37,761 nucleotides of DNA, taken from positions 1 through 37,761 of the forward strand of contig CADBNW010000068.1 in assembly GCA_902796025.1 (NCBI GenBank). Reading direction: 5' to 3'. The position numbers were made by a program, and so were the translations under genes. The stretch is from an uncultured Eubacteriales bacterium. GTDB lineage: Bacteria; Bacillota; Clostridia; Christensenellales; Aristaeellaceae. The notes under the pieces are model-generated. The model saw only the letters and a list, made by a program, of their open reading frames with translations, ran no database searches and was not told the DNA's origin. Positions 1 through 6,976 of the stretch are shown piece by piece (position 1 is the stretch's first letter; each line of letters starts with the position of its first letter).

Positions 1-2366
1 AGGGGCATTTCGCCCGAACGGAAGCGGCTGACAAAGTCGAACACCGTGGGCAGGCCGTAGTCGTTATAGAGGCTGGTGTAGAGCTTGAACGCCGCTACGC
101 CCGCTTCGTTGTCGATCATGGTGTGCATGGCGGCATCGTCGTAAATCCTGCCGCCGTGCTGGTAGATGAGGGAGTTGAACACGCTCATATCCACGTTGGT
201 GATGTCGGGATAGGCGATGCCCACGGACATGTTGTTGCCCTGGATGGTGGGCAAAAGCGAAATCAGCTCCTGCCAGGTGGTGGGGGGATTTTCGATGCCA
301 AGGCTTTCCAGGATGTCCGTTCTGTAGAACAGCAGGGAGAACACCTGCGTCTCCGGCAGGCCGTACACGCCGGTGGAGGTGCCGTCGTTATAGGAAAGGG
401 GCACGATGGCGCTGTCCAGGAAGGCGGATCTGACCTCGTCAAAATCCGCAAACTGGGTAAGGTCCTCTACGGCGTTTCGCATGGCGTAGTTGGCGGCAAA
501 CCAGCTGTCCACGCTCAAAACCACGTCCGGGCCGTTGCCCGCGACCACGGCGGTCAAAAGCGCCTCGCCGGCCACCAGCTTTACGTTTACCTTGATGCCG
601 GTTTTGGCGGTAAACTCGTCGTCCACCATGGTCTTTAAGATCGTGCTCTGGTCGCGGCCGGTGACGATCCACACCTCGATGACGCTGTCGTCGTCCTCCT
701 CGTACTTGTCGCCAAGGGAGTTATAATCCACAAAGTAGCTGGCCGCGCAGCTCTTGACCTCGTGCCAGAGCTTGTACAGTCCGCCGTCGTGCACCCTGGG
801 GAGCCTGGCCCCGGGGGCGCTGATGACGAGCTGATCGACGTCCAGCTTGGTTTCGCTCATGTTTTGAAGGGCGGTGCCAAGGGAAGTGATGTTGTCCTTG
901 AAATTGCCAAAGGACTGGGTGATGCGCATATCGCGCTTTACAAACTGCTCAAGCTGCACGGCCAGGGTCTGGGCCACGGCCACGCGGTCGCTCTTTTGGC
1001 CGGTGATGGCTACGGTGTCGTCCACCAGCTTGTACAGGCGTTTGCTTTCAAGATCCATCGCCTCGATGACCTCGGGATAGACCTTGCTAAGCTTGTAATC
1101 GCGGAAGCGGTCGGGGTTCACGCCGGTGAGCACCAGGATGCGGCGGTAGATCTGGTTGAGGCGATAGATGCTGTCCTCAAGCCGCTCCAGGATCTCGCCC
1201 ATTTCGCCAAGGGTCGCCTCAAGGCGGATGGTGTGCTCGCCCTTGCTCAGGTAGAACCTGTACGCCTCGCCCTTGTCATTGGACAGGGTGTACATCTGCC
1301 AGGAGGTGTCGTAGCCAAAGCTGATGGCTTCCAGCGCGTCAAAGGGGATAGCGCCGTCGATGTAGACGCTTCTGCAGGAGATCGCGCCGCGCTGGTACTG
1401 CTGGCGCGCCTTGAGGCTGATGTTGTACCAGCCGTCCTGGGGCACGCTGAACTGCCACTCGATCCACTCACCCGCCGCGTTCCAGGGATCGCCGCCGATG
1501 AAGTTGAGCACCGTGCGGGTGACGGAGGAGGGGGAGGTGGAGGGAGAGGAGCGGTCGTACCTTGCGTACAGGGACGGGGAGGAGCGCAGGTACGCGCCCT
1601 CGGCCTCGATGACGTCCACATAGCCATCGGGCGCCTTGCTGGCTTCGAAGGCCTGATTTGCGGCAAGGTATTTATCGTAGGTGTCATAGGCGGTGATGGG
1701 CATAAGCTCAAGCGCGCCGATGATCACGGGCTCGTTTAACGCCTCAAGCGCCAGTTCGTTTTCGCCCGCTTCCAGCCAGAAGCGGTAGGGCTCCACGCTG
1801 TAGCCCATGTCGTCGCGGAAATAGGCGCTTTGCCAGGCGAAGACCTCCACCTGCGTGGGGCGGATGTCGTTGCCCTGGTTGTCCTGGCGGATCTCGCCGC
1901 CGTCCGTCCACAGGCGGGTAAACTGCAGTTTGCCAGCGCCTGAGAAGGGCATGACGCCGTTTATGTACAGGGCGCGCTCGATGTCCACCCCGCGGCTTTT
2001 CGTGGTGAGATAGCGCATGCGCAGATTGTACCAGCCGCTGGAAGGCACCTGCACCTTCCATTTGACCGTGCCCAAGTCCGGGGTGTAGAGGCATTGTTCG
2101 CCGTCGTGCGTGCGGACTTCGCCGTCGCCCTCAAAGGAGGCGATGTCCACCGGGACGGCTGCGCCGGTATAGCTTTCGCCGCTGTGCGCGGCGAGGTACC
2201 CGGCATAGGTGTTTGAACGCCCTATGCCTTCGACGTCGCTTGCAAGGTCGACGCCTTCATACTTGGCGATAAAGCTGTCGCTGCCGCCGCCAAAAAGCAC
2301 GAGCGCCAGCGCGATCACCGCCACTAAGGCTATCAGGATCAGTAGCCTGCGTGTTTTCCTTCCCAT
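1..2366 (-). CDS. Membrane-anchored binding-module/solute-binding fusion protein (C-terminus cut by window edge)
   Basis: The minus-strand frame stays open from an ATG at 2366 to the window start, giving 788 residues with no stop. A GGGAG ribosome binding site lies about 10 bases before the ATG. The N-terminus is basic residues (MGRKTRR) followed by one hydrophobic segment and no lipobox cysteine, so I expect a membrane anchor. Two beta-sandwich-like modules follow; each carries the pattern Y-I-(N/D)-G-x-(M/I)-P-F and a 'GWYN' strand. A helical stretch comes next, then a family 1 solute-binding domain (VWIVTGRDQST, GPDVVLSVDSW, FRSGEMP). The same order and motifs occur in the protein at 25303-28185, so the two are paralogues; by that comparison roughly 200 residues are missing. 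The gene probably heads a second sugar-uptake operon that continues off the left edge. Sugar binding is inferred from family and architecture; the ligand is unknown. Confidence 0.88.
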   Translation of the reverse strand, partial: MGRKTRRLLILIALVAVIALALVLFGGGSDSFIAKYEGVDLASDVEGIGRSNTYAGYLAAHSGESYTGAAVPVDIASFEGDGEVRTHDGEQCLYTPDLGTVKWKVQVPSSGWYNLRMRYLTTKSRGVDIERALYINGVMPFSGAGKLQFTRLWTDGGEIRQDNQGNDIRPTQVEVFAWQSAYFRDDMGYSVEPYRFWLEAGENELALEALNEPVIIGALELMPITAYDTYDKYLAANQAFEASKAPDGYVDVIEAEGAYLRSSPSLYARYDRSSPSTSPSSVTRTVLNFIGGDPWNAAGEWIEWQFSVPQDGWYNISLKARQQYQRGAISCRSVYIDGAIPFDALEAISFGYDTSWQMYTLSNDKGEAYRFYLSKGEHTIRLEATLGEMGEILERLEDSIYRLNQIYRRILVLTGVNPDRFRDYKLSKVYPEVIEAMDLESKRLYKLVDDTVAITGQKSDRVAVAQTLAVQLEQFVKRDMRITQSFGNFKDNITSLGTALQNMSETKLDVDQLVISAPGARLPRVHDGGLYKLWHEVKSCAASYFVDYNSLGDKYEEDDDSVIEVWIVTGRDQSTILKTMVDDEFTAKTGIKVNVKLVAGEALLTAVVAGNGPDVVLSVDSWFAANYAMRNAVEDLTQFADFDEVRSAFLDSAIVPLSYNDGTSTGVYGLPETQVFSLLFYRTDILESLGIENPPTTWQELISLLPTIQGNNMSVGIAYPDITNVDMSVFNSLIYQHGGRIYDDAAMHTMIDNEAGVAAFKLYTSLYNDYGLPTVFDFVSRFRSGEMP

Positions 2367-2447
2367 CCGATCGATTCTCCCTGCTGCTTCCTCCGCCGAC
2401 AAGCGCGGCGGGCCATAGTATCAAAGAAGCCGAATTACATAGGTTAA

Positions 2448-2475
2448 ATTATAGAAGAAATGCCAATTTTGTCAA
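2448..2475 (-). promoter_or_regulatory. Sigma-A type promoter for the left-edge solute-binding gene
   Basis: On the minus strand a perfect TTGACA (2475-2470) is followed after 16 bases by a perfect TATAAT (2453-2448). It lies about 80 bases upstream of the ATG at 2366. The 369-base gap 2367-2735 otherwise holds only this promoter, AT-rich sequence and the divergent promoter at 2584-2612. Confidence 0.8.
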
Positions 2476-2583
2476 CACAAATTAACATGAAACTTTCAAA
2501 AGAGCACCTTTTTAAGACTAATGTAAAAGTTTTTTAATAGGAAAGCGTGAAGGCAGAGCGCGGCGCAAAATTTCTGCCGGGTA

Positions 2584-2612
2584 TTTACCTGGGTGGGAAT
2601 TCATGGTATAAT
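2584..2612 (+). promoter_or_regulatory. Extended -10 promoter for the sigma-factor operon
   Basis: TTTACC (2584-2589), a 17-base spacer and TATAAT (2607-2612) preceded by TGG make an extended -10 promoter. It lies about 120 bases before the small ORF at 2736. It diverges from the minus-strand promoter at 2448-2475. Confidence 0.6.
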
Positions 2613-2735
2613 TTTTACTGTCCGGGCGCAGGCGGGCGCGCGCAGGTTTTGCCGCGGTTTTTTCCCCGCTTTTGCTGCCAGACGCAAAGCCAGTGCGTAT
2701 AAACTTGATGAGACTGAAGGAAAAGAGGGGTTGCT

Positions 2736-2939
2736 ATGGAAGCACGGCTTAAAGATCTGTTTGATTTTCAGAAGTTCATGGACGAGCCGGAGCTGCAGCG
2801 TGTGATCGATCAGGCGCACGCGCGGCGCGGTGCGCGGCTGTTGAGCCTGGATGAAGCGGACATGGTAAACGCCGCGGGCGACAAATACCAAAAGCCCGAA
2901 AGCGCCGATCCGTTCAACAGGCCAGATAAGCAGGAGTAA
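2736..2939 (+). CDS. Small acidic protein preceding an ECF sigma factor
   Basis: This is a 67-residue ORF with a GAGGGG ribosome binding site about 5 bases before its ATG. It ends 4 bases before the sigma-factor start, so the two are probably translated from one message. The product is soluble, mostly helical by appearance and charged, with no membrane segment, signal or cysteine pair. I do not recognise a family. Position suggests a partner or modulator of the sigma factor, but it lacks the features of a typical zinc anti-sigma factor (no HxxxCxxC). The presence of a promoter and ribosome binding site is the main reason to call it real. Confidence 0.6.
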   Translation: MEARLKDLFDFQKFMDEPELQRVIDQAHARRGARLLSLDEADMVNAAGDKYQKPESADPFNRPDKQE

Positions 2940-2943
2940 GGCT

Positions 2944-3423
2944 ATGAGCCGTCCAGACATGGAATTCATTTACGCCCGGTACCGCAGCAAGGTGCTGGGC
3001 TATATCCGCAATCGCGTCAATTCTCCGGCGGACGCGGAGGACCTGTGCGAGGACGTTTTTGAAAAGGTGCAGTTGAAGCTGGACAGCTACGACAGCGAAA
3101 AAGCCCAGCTGAGCACCTGGATCTATACCATCACCCGCAACCGCGTGATCGACTTTTACCGCCGCAGCCGTCCCCACGAGGAGCTGGACGAGGAAATGCC
3201 CTCCGCCGAGGGCGTGGACGACGAAATGCTAAGCAGCGAGACCCTGAAGGAGCTGGCCGCGGCGCTTTCGAAGCTGCCGGACGAGGCCAGGGACATCATC
3301 GTATTCCGCTATTACGACAACAAGCCCCTGACTGAGATCGCAAGGTTGATGAACCTGAGCTACGGCGCGGTGAAGCTGCGCCACCAAAGCGCGCTGGAGG
3401 CGCTGAGAAGGGCGATGCAGTAG
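2944..3423 (+). CDS. ECF-type RNA polymerase sigma factor
   Basis: The product has 159 residues, the usual ECF length. The region 2 signature is clear: an N-terminal 'FIYARYRSKVLGYIRNRV', then 'DAEDLCEDVF', then 'STWIYTITRNRVIDFYRR' covering -10 recognition and melting (roughly residues 6-78). An acidic linker precedes region 4 (about residues 100-157), where 'LPDEARDIIVFRYYDNKPLTEIA' and 'SYGAVKLRHQSALEALR' form the -35 helix-turn-helix. It directs core polymerase to alternative promoters. No anti-sigma gene follows; the only co-transcribed neighbour is the 67-residue ORF upstream. It is divergent from the solute-binding gene at 1-2366, but no regulatory link is shown. Confidence 0.93.
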   Translation: MSRPDMEFIYARYRSKVLGYIRNRVNSPADAEDLCEDVFEKVQLKLDSYDSEKAQLSTWIYTITRNRVIDFYRRSRPHEELDEEMPSAEGVDDEMLSSETLKELAAALSKLPDEARDIIVFRYYDNKPLTEIARLMNLSYGAVKLRHQSALEALRRAMQ

Positions 3424-3640
3424 ATGCAGGATGCTCCTGCCGCCTTGCTGTGAGGATTTGCTCAGCCGGGCAGAGGACAAAGTGAGAAAAGTCCAAAGCC
3501 TTCCCTGAGGAGCGAAGCAGCGCAAAAGGAAAGGGCGCTTGTATGCTTTTTTTGCGGTACATAACCGCATTCGTCAGATCGTACTTACAGCTTTTCCATT
3601 GGTAAGCCCTGGGGCCCGGACGGCGGGCAAGGTTTTTTAC
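3424..3640 (+). ncRNA. Hairpin-rich region, possible structured RNA ending in a terminator
   Basis: The 313-base gap 3424-3736 has no convincing ORF but many possible pairings. GCAGGA/TCCTGC (3426-3431 with 3435-3440) sits just after the sigma stop. CCTTGC (3443-3448) can pair with GCAAGG (3627-3632) to close a multibranch fold ending at T6 (3633-3638). Inside are TGAG/CTCA (3451-3454, 3461-3464), CCGGGC/GCCCGG (3466-3471, 3614-3619), GGAC/GTCC, TGCGGT/ACCGCA (about 3553-3569) and CTTAC/GTAAG (3584-3588, 3602-3606). A competing GCCCG/CGGGC hairpin (3614-3618, 3624-3628) would act as a terminator stem before the T6. It may be a 3' untranslated region, a small RNA, or a leader of the 3737 operon. 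I match it to no known riboswitch or RNA class, and the pairings are by eye. Confidence 0.3.
3614..3638 (+). terminator. Likely intrinsic terminator after the sigma-factor operon
   Basis: GCCCG (3614-3618), a 5-base loop, CGGGC (3624-3628), then AAGG and six T (3633-3638). The four-base gap before the T run makes it imperfect. The next gene starts 98 bases on. Confidence 0.45.
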
Positions 3641-3736
3641 ATGAGTTCGGCGCGAGAGGGCTTATCCAAGCCCATTGTGTATTTTTGGAGCCGTCCGCTT
3701 TCATAATGCGGGCTCTGCCAAGAGCGGGAGAGAAAA

Positions 3737-4750
3737 ATGCGGGAGATCGGGAGCGAATTCTGGGATGTGCCGTTGGGTGAGGGGCCTGGCCTCGTTTTGC
3801 CGCCGGGCGCGCAGTGGTATTTGTCCGGGCGGGCGGCCCTGGGCGCGATTTTGAAGCAGCTGCCCCACTGCCGCAGCGCGGCGCTGCCCTCCTGGTGCTG
3901 CGACAGCATGATAAAGCCCTTTTTGGAAGCGGGGATGGAGGTGCGCTTCTATCCCGTATGGTTTGAAAAGGGAAGTCTTCGGCAGGAGATCGACTGGCAA
4001 AGCGACGTTACGCTGATCCTTGATTATTTTGGCTACTCCCTGCCCGGGACAAAGGGCGAAGCCCGTCGCGGCGTCGTGATCCGGGACGTGACGCACAGCA
4101 TGTTTTCCGCCTCTTACGAAGATGCGGACTATTATTTTGGCTCCCTGCGCAAGTGGACGGGCGTGTGGACCGGAGGCTTTGCCTGGGCGGCGGACGGGCG
4201 CGCCCTGCCTGAGGGAGCGGACGAGGGCGGGGAGTATATCTGCCTTCGCCGCCGCGCGATGGAGCTAAAGCGCGGCTATATCTTGGGCGACATCAGCGAC
4301 AAGCAGCGCTACCTTTCGCTTTTTGCAAGGGCCGAGGAGGCGCTTGAAACAAGTCCTTCGGGCAGGGCGCATCCAAGGGACGTGGAGGCGGCGGGAAGGC
4401 TGGACACGGGCTTTATCAGGGCCCGGCGGCGGCAAAACGCCCAGATGCTTATGGAGGCGCTTGGCGACTGGCTCATCTTTCCCCGGCTCCTGCCCGGCGA
4501 CTGTCCCCTGATGGTGCCCGTGCTGGTGCCCGGGGGGCAGCGGGACGCACTTCGTAAATATTTAATTAAAGATAACGTGTTTTGCCCTGTGCATTGGCCG
4601 GTGAGCGAGTATCATAGGCTGGAGAGCCGGGAACGCTTTCTCTACGACAACGAGCTGAGCCTCGTGTGCGACCAGCGCTATACGACCGAGGACATGGCGC
4701 GGGCGGTGGAAGCGATCCGGGCCTTTGAAAGGACAGGCGCAAAATGCTGA
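3737..4750 (+). CDS. PLP-dependent aminotransferase-like protein (DegT/fold type I, divergent)
   Basis: The ATG at 3737 follows a GGGAG site. The 337-residue product has the order of a fold type I PLP enzyme. 'YLSGRAALGAIL' near residue 30 resembles the phosphate-binding start. 'RDVTHSMFS' around D117 fits the aspartate that contacts the pyridine nitrogen. 'GSLRKWTGVWTGGFA' places K139 as candidate Schiff-base lysine. 'HWPVSEYH' near the C-terminus is typical of sugar aminotransferase-like proteins. It is a little shorter and more divergent than classical DegT/DnrJ/EryC1 sugar aminotransferases, so activity and substrate are uncertain. It overlaps the next gene by 7 bases, and with the acyltransferase and glycosyltransferase that follow it suggests synthesis of an amino-sugar or modified surface glycan. 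Confidence 0.65.
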   Translation: MREIGSEFWDVPLGEGPGLVLPPGAQWYLSGRAALGAILKQLPHCRSAALPSWCCDSMIKPFLEAGMEVRFYPVWFEKGSLRQEIDWQSDVTLILDYFGYSLPGTKGEARRGVVIRDVTHSMFSASYEDADYYFGSLRKWTGVWTGGFAWAADGRALPEGADEGGEYICLRRRAMELKRGYILGDISDKQRYLSLFARAEEALETSPSGRAHPRDVEAAGRLDTGFIRARRRQNAQMLMEALGDWLIFPRLLPGDCPLMVPVLVPGGQRDALRKYLIKDNVFCPVHWPVSEYHRLESRERFLYDNELSLVCDQRYTTEDMARAVEAIRAFERTGAKC

Positions 4751-5775
4751 AGGTTTATACCCTGAACGAAGCAAGCAAATGGGACGAAGTCGTTTTGTCG
4801 ATGCCCCGCCACGACGTGTACTGGCTGAGCGGCTACGTAAGGGCCTTTGAAAAGCACGGAGACGGCGAGCCGCTTTTGTTTTACTGTGAGAACGGCGGCG
4901 CGCGGGGCATAAACGTCGTCATGAAGCGGGACGTTGCCAGGGACGCTCATTTTCAGGGCAGGCTCCCCGCGGGGACGTTTTATGATTTTTCCACCCCCTA
5001 CGGCTACGGCGGCTGGCTGAGCGAGGGAGAAGACGTATCCGGGCTGCTCAGGGAATATGAGGCCTGGACGAAGGAGCAGGGCATCGTGTCGGAATTCGTG
5101 CGCTTCCACCCGATGCTGAAAAACCACGAGGGGCTTGAGGATTTTTACGCCGTTCGGCAGCTGGGCGAGGTCGTGCATATGGAGTTGGAAAGCCCGGAGG
5201 CGATCTGGCAAAACCTCAGCAGCAAAAACCGGAACATGATCCGCAAGGCGCAGAAAAACGGCGTGAACGTGCTGATCGACGATAGCCCCGAGGCCTACCG
5301 GCGCTTTCAGGAGATCTACAACGAAACCATGCGGCGGGACGAGGCCGAGGCCTATTACTTCTTTGGCGACGCCTTTTACGACTCGGTGCAAAAGGATCTG
5401 ACGGGGCGCGCGCACTTGTTCTGCGCCCAAAAGGACGGGCAGACCATCGCCGCCTCCATCATGCTGAAGGAGGGGCCGTACATGAACTATCACCTCTCCG
5501 GCAGCGTAAGGGAGTTTGGCGCCCTGGCCCCCACGAACCTTCTTTTGTACGAGGCCGCCTGCTGGGGCTGCGAAAACGGCTGCAGGACCCTGTACCTGGG
5601 CGGCGGCGTCGGCAGCGGCGAGGACAGCCTGTTCAAGTTCAAAAGAGCGTTTTACAGGGGAGAGCTCAATCACTTTTATATCGGCAGCAGGATCCTGGAT
5701 CAGGAAAAATACGATCATCTCTGCTCCTTGAGGGAGCCTGCCGCGCGCAGCTACTTTCCCGCGTACCGGGCGTAG
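4744..5775 (+). CDS. FemAB/GNAT-like acyltransferase
   Basis: The 343-residue protein resembles the FemAB-type GNAT fold (two GNAT-like halves). The N-terminal half contains 'DVYWLSGYVRAFEKHG' and 'YDFSTPYGYGG'. The central 'LSSKNRNMIRKAQKNGVNV' is a hallmark of this family. The C-terminal half contains 'GPYMNYHLSGSVREFG', 'APTNLLLYEAACWGCENG' and 'LGGGVGSGEDSLFKFKRAF', matching the acyl-acceptor/donor region of lipid II aminoacyltransferases and sugar N-acyltransferases. There is no signal peptide, so it should be cytoplasmic. The start overlaps the aminotransferase-like gene, implying translational coupling. In this setting acylation of an amino sugar made by the upstream protein is as plausible as peptidoglycan bridge formation. 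Confidence 0.75.
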   Translation: MLKVYTLNEASKWDEVVLSMPRHDVYWLSGYVRAFEKHGDGEPLLFYCENGGARGINVVMKRDVARDAHFQGRLPAGTFYDFSTPYGYGGWLSEGEDVSGLLREYEAWTKEQGIVSEFVRFHPMLKNHEGLEDFYAVRQLGEVVHMELESPEAIWQNLSSKNRNMIRKAQKNGVNVLIDDSPEAYRRFQEIYNETMRRDEAEAYYFFGDAFYDSVQKDLTGRAHLFCAQKDGQTIAASIMLKEGPYMNYHLSGSVREFGALAPTNLLLYEAACWGCENGCRTLYLGGGVGSGEDSLFKFKRAFYRGELNHFYIGSRILDQEKYDHLCSLREPAARSYFPAYRA

Positions 5776-5807
5776 CGCGCAGAAAAACAGAAGGCGAGGA
5801 ACAAAGC

Positions 5808-6950
5808 ATGAAGCTTGCCGTGTCCTACAGCGGCTATCTGCCTGGCGAAAAGTACGGCGGCCCCGTGAGCAGCCTGTTCAATCTTACGGAGCTGCTGGGC
5901 GGCGAGGTGCAGATCTATATCATCTGCTGCGATCACGATTTTAAGGACCCCACCCCCTACAGGGACGTCCACGAGGGCTGGAACCGCGTGGGCAAGGCGC
6001 AGGTGATGTACCTGCCGGACGCGGAGTTCACCTCTGAGCGCTACCGCGAGATCCTGTCCAGGCTGAAGCCGGATGCGGTGTACATCTCCAGCATCTTTTC
6101 CGCAAGCACCAACCTGCCGCTTTTGCGGGCGGCCAGGAAGCTGCGTTTGCCCGTGCTGCTTGCCCCAAGGGGCGAACTGAACCCCGACGCCCTGGGCCGG
6201 AAGGCGGCAAAGAAAAAGGCGTATCTTTTGTATTTGAAGCTTACGGGCCTGCTTCGGCGCGTAAGCTTTCAGGCAACCAGCGACGGGGAGAAAAAGGACA
6301 TCCAGCGCACCCTGCGCGTAAGCCCGGACAGGGTGTACATGATCCCAAACGTCCCTGCGCTTCCGGAACCGAAGCTGCGCTCCACCAAGCGGGCGGGCGA
6401 GGTGAAGCTCTGCTTTTCCGGGCGGCTGGTGGAAAACAAAAACCTGCACGTGGCAATCGGTGCCTGCCTTATGGCAAAGGAAAAGGTGACGCTCGACATC
6501 TACGGCGCAAACGAAGACGCCACCTATTGGGAGCGCTGCCGGACGCTGATGGAAAAAGCGCCGCAAAACGTACGCATCGAATACAAGGGCGCGGTCGCGC
6601 CCTCGCGCATGCGGCAGCTCTACGGGGAATACGACGCGCTGATCTCCCCCACCCAGTTTGAAAACTACGGCCAGTCCATCGCCGAAGCCATGCTGCACGA
6701 CGTGCCGGTGATCATAAGCCGGGGCACCACCCCCTGGGACGAGGTGGAAAGCGCGAGCTGCGGCTGGACGGTGCCGCTGGATGAGCCGGAGGGCTTTACT
6801 GCCGCGATCGATTCTTTGGCGCGGATGGACCAGGCGGCCTACGAGGCGCTGCTTGAAAGGCTTCGGCGCTACTGCTCCGGCAGGTTCGATTACGCGGCGC
6901 TCAAGAGCCAATACCTTGCCGCCTTTGAACAGGTCGGGCGGATCAAATAA
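5808..6950 (+). CDS. Glycosyltransferase family 4 (GT-B fold)
   Basis: The 380-residue product begins 'MKLAVSYSGYLPGEKYGGP', the glycine-rich N-terminal acceptor-domain loop of GT4 enzymes. 'LAPRGELNPDALGRKAAKKKAYL' is common in GT4 proteins acting on surface polysaccharide. The second Rossmann domain starts near residue 200 with 'LCFSGRLVENKNLHVAIGA' and ends with the donor-binding motif 'SPTQFENYGQSIAEAMLHDVPVI' containing the E-x7-E pair. It would transfer a sugar from an activated donor to a cytoplasmic-side acceptor. A GAGGAA site precedes the ATG. It lies 32 bases after the acyltransferase and probably shares its transcript. Confidence 0.9.
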   Translation: MKLAVSYSGYLPGEKYGGPVSSLFNLTELLGGEVQIYIICCDHDFKDPTPYRDVHEGWNRVGKAQVMYLPDAEFTSERYREILSRLKPDAVYISSIFSASTNLPLLRAARKLRLPVLLAPRGELNPDALGRKAAKKKAYLLYLKLTGLLRRVSFQATSDGEKKDIQRTLRVSPDRVYMIPNVPALPEPKLRSTKRAGEVKLCFSGRLVENKNLHVAIGACLMAKEKVTLDIYGANEDATYWERCRTLMEKAPQNVRIEYKGAVAPSRMRQLYGEYDALISPTQFENYGQSIAEAMLHDVPVIISRGTTPWDEVESASCGWTVPLDEPEGFTAAIDSLARMDQAAYEALLERLRRYCSGRFDYAALKSQYLAAFEQVGRIK

Positions 6951-6976
6951 CGATTTTATATTGAGCGGGTGTTTAC

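Noticed and set aside
762..1739. 325-residue plus-strand ORF
   Set aside because: It is antisense to the solute-binding fusion gene, whose minus-strand frame has clear domains; the plus-strand product is low-complexity and matches nothing.
3440..3640. 6S RNA, RNase P RNA or a known riboswitch
   Set aside because: Length roughly suits 6S RNA, but the fold is branched rather than rod-like, and the conserved cores of RNase P, SRP RNA, T-box, cobalamin and SAM elements are not present.
3658..3685. Terminator GGGCTT/AAGCCC before the aminotransferase-like gene
   Set aside because: The stem is 6 bp and the T run starts 7 bases later; too weak to list.
3675..3707. Promoter TTGTGT/CATAAT before the 3737 operon
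   Set aside because: The spacer is 21 bases, too long for a sigma-A promoter; no better candidate found by eye.
4678..5718. 346-residue minus-strand ORF opposite the FemAB-like gene
   Set aside because: It is a shadow caused by high GC content; it has no ribosome site, and the plus strand has recognisable motifs.
5751..6911. 386-residue minus-strand ORF opposite the GT4 gene
   Set aside because: Antisense shadow of a well-supported glycosyltransferase.
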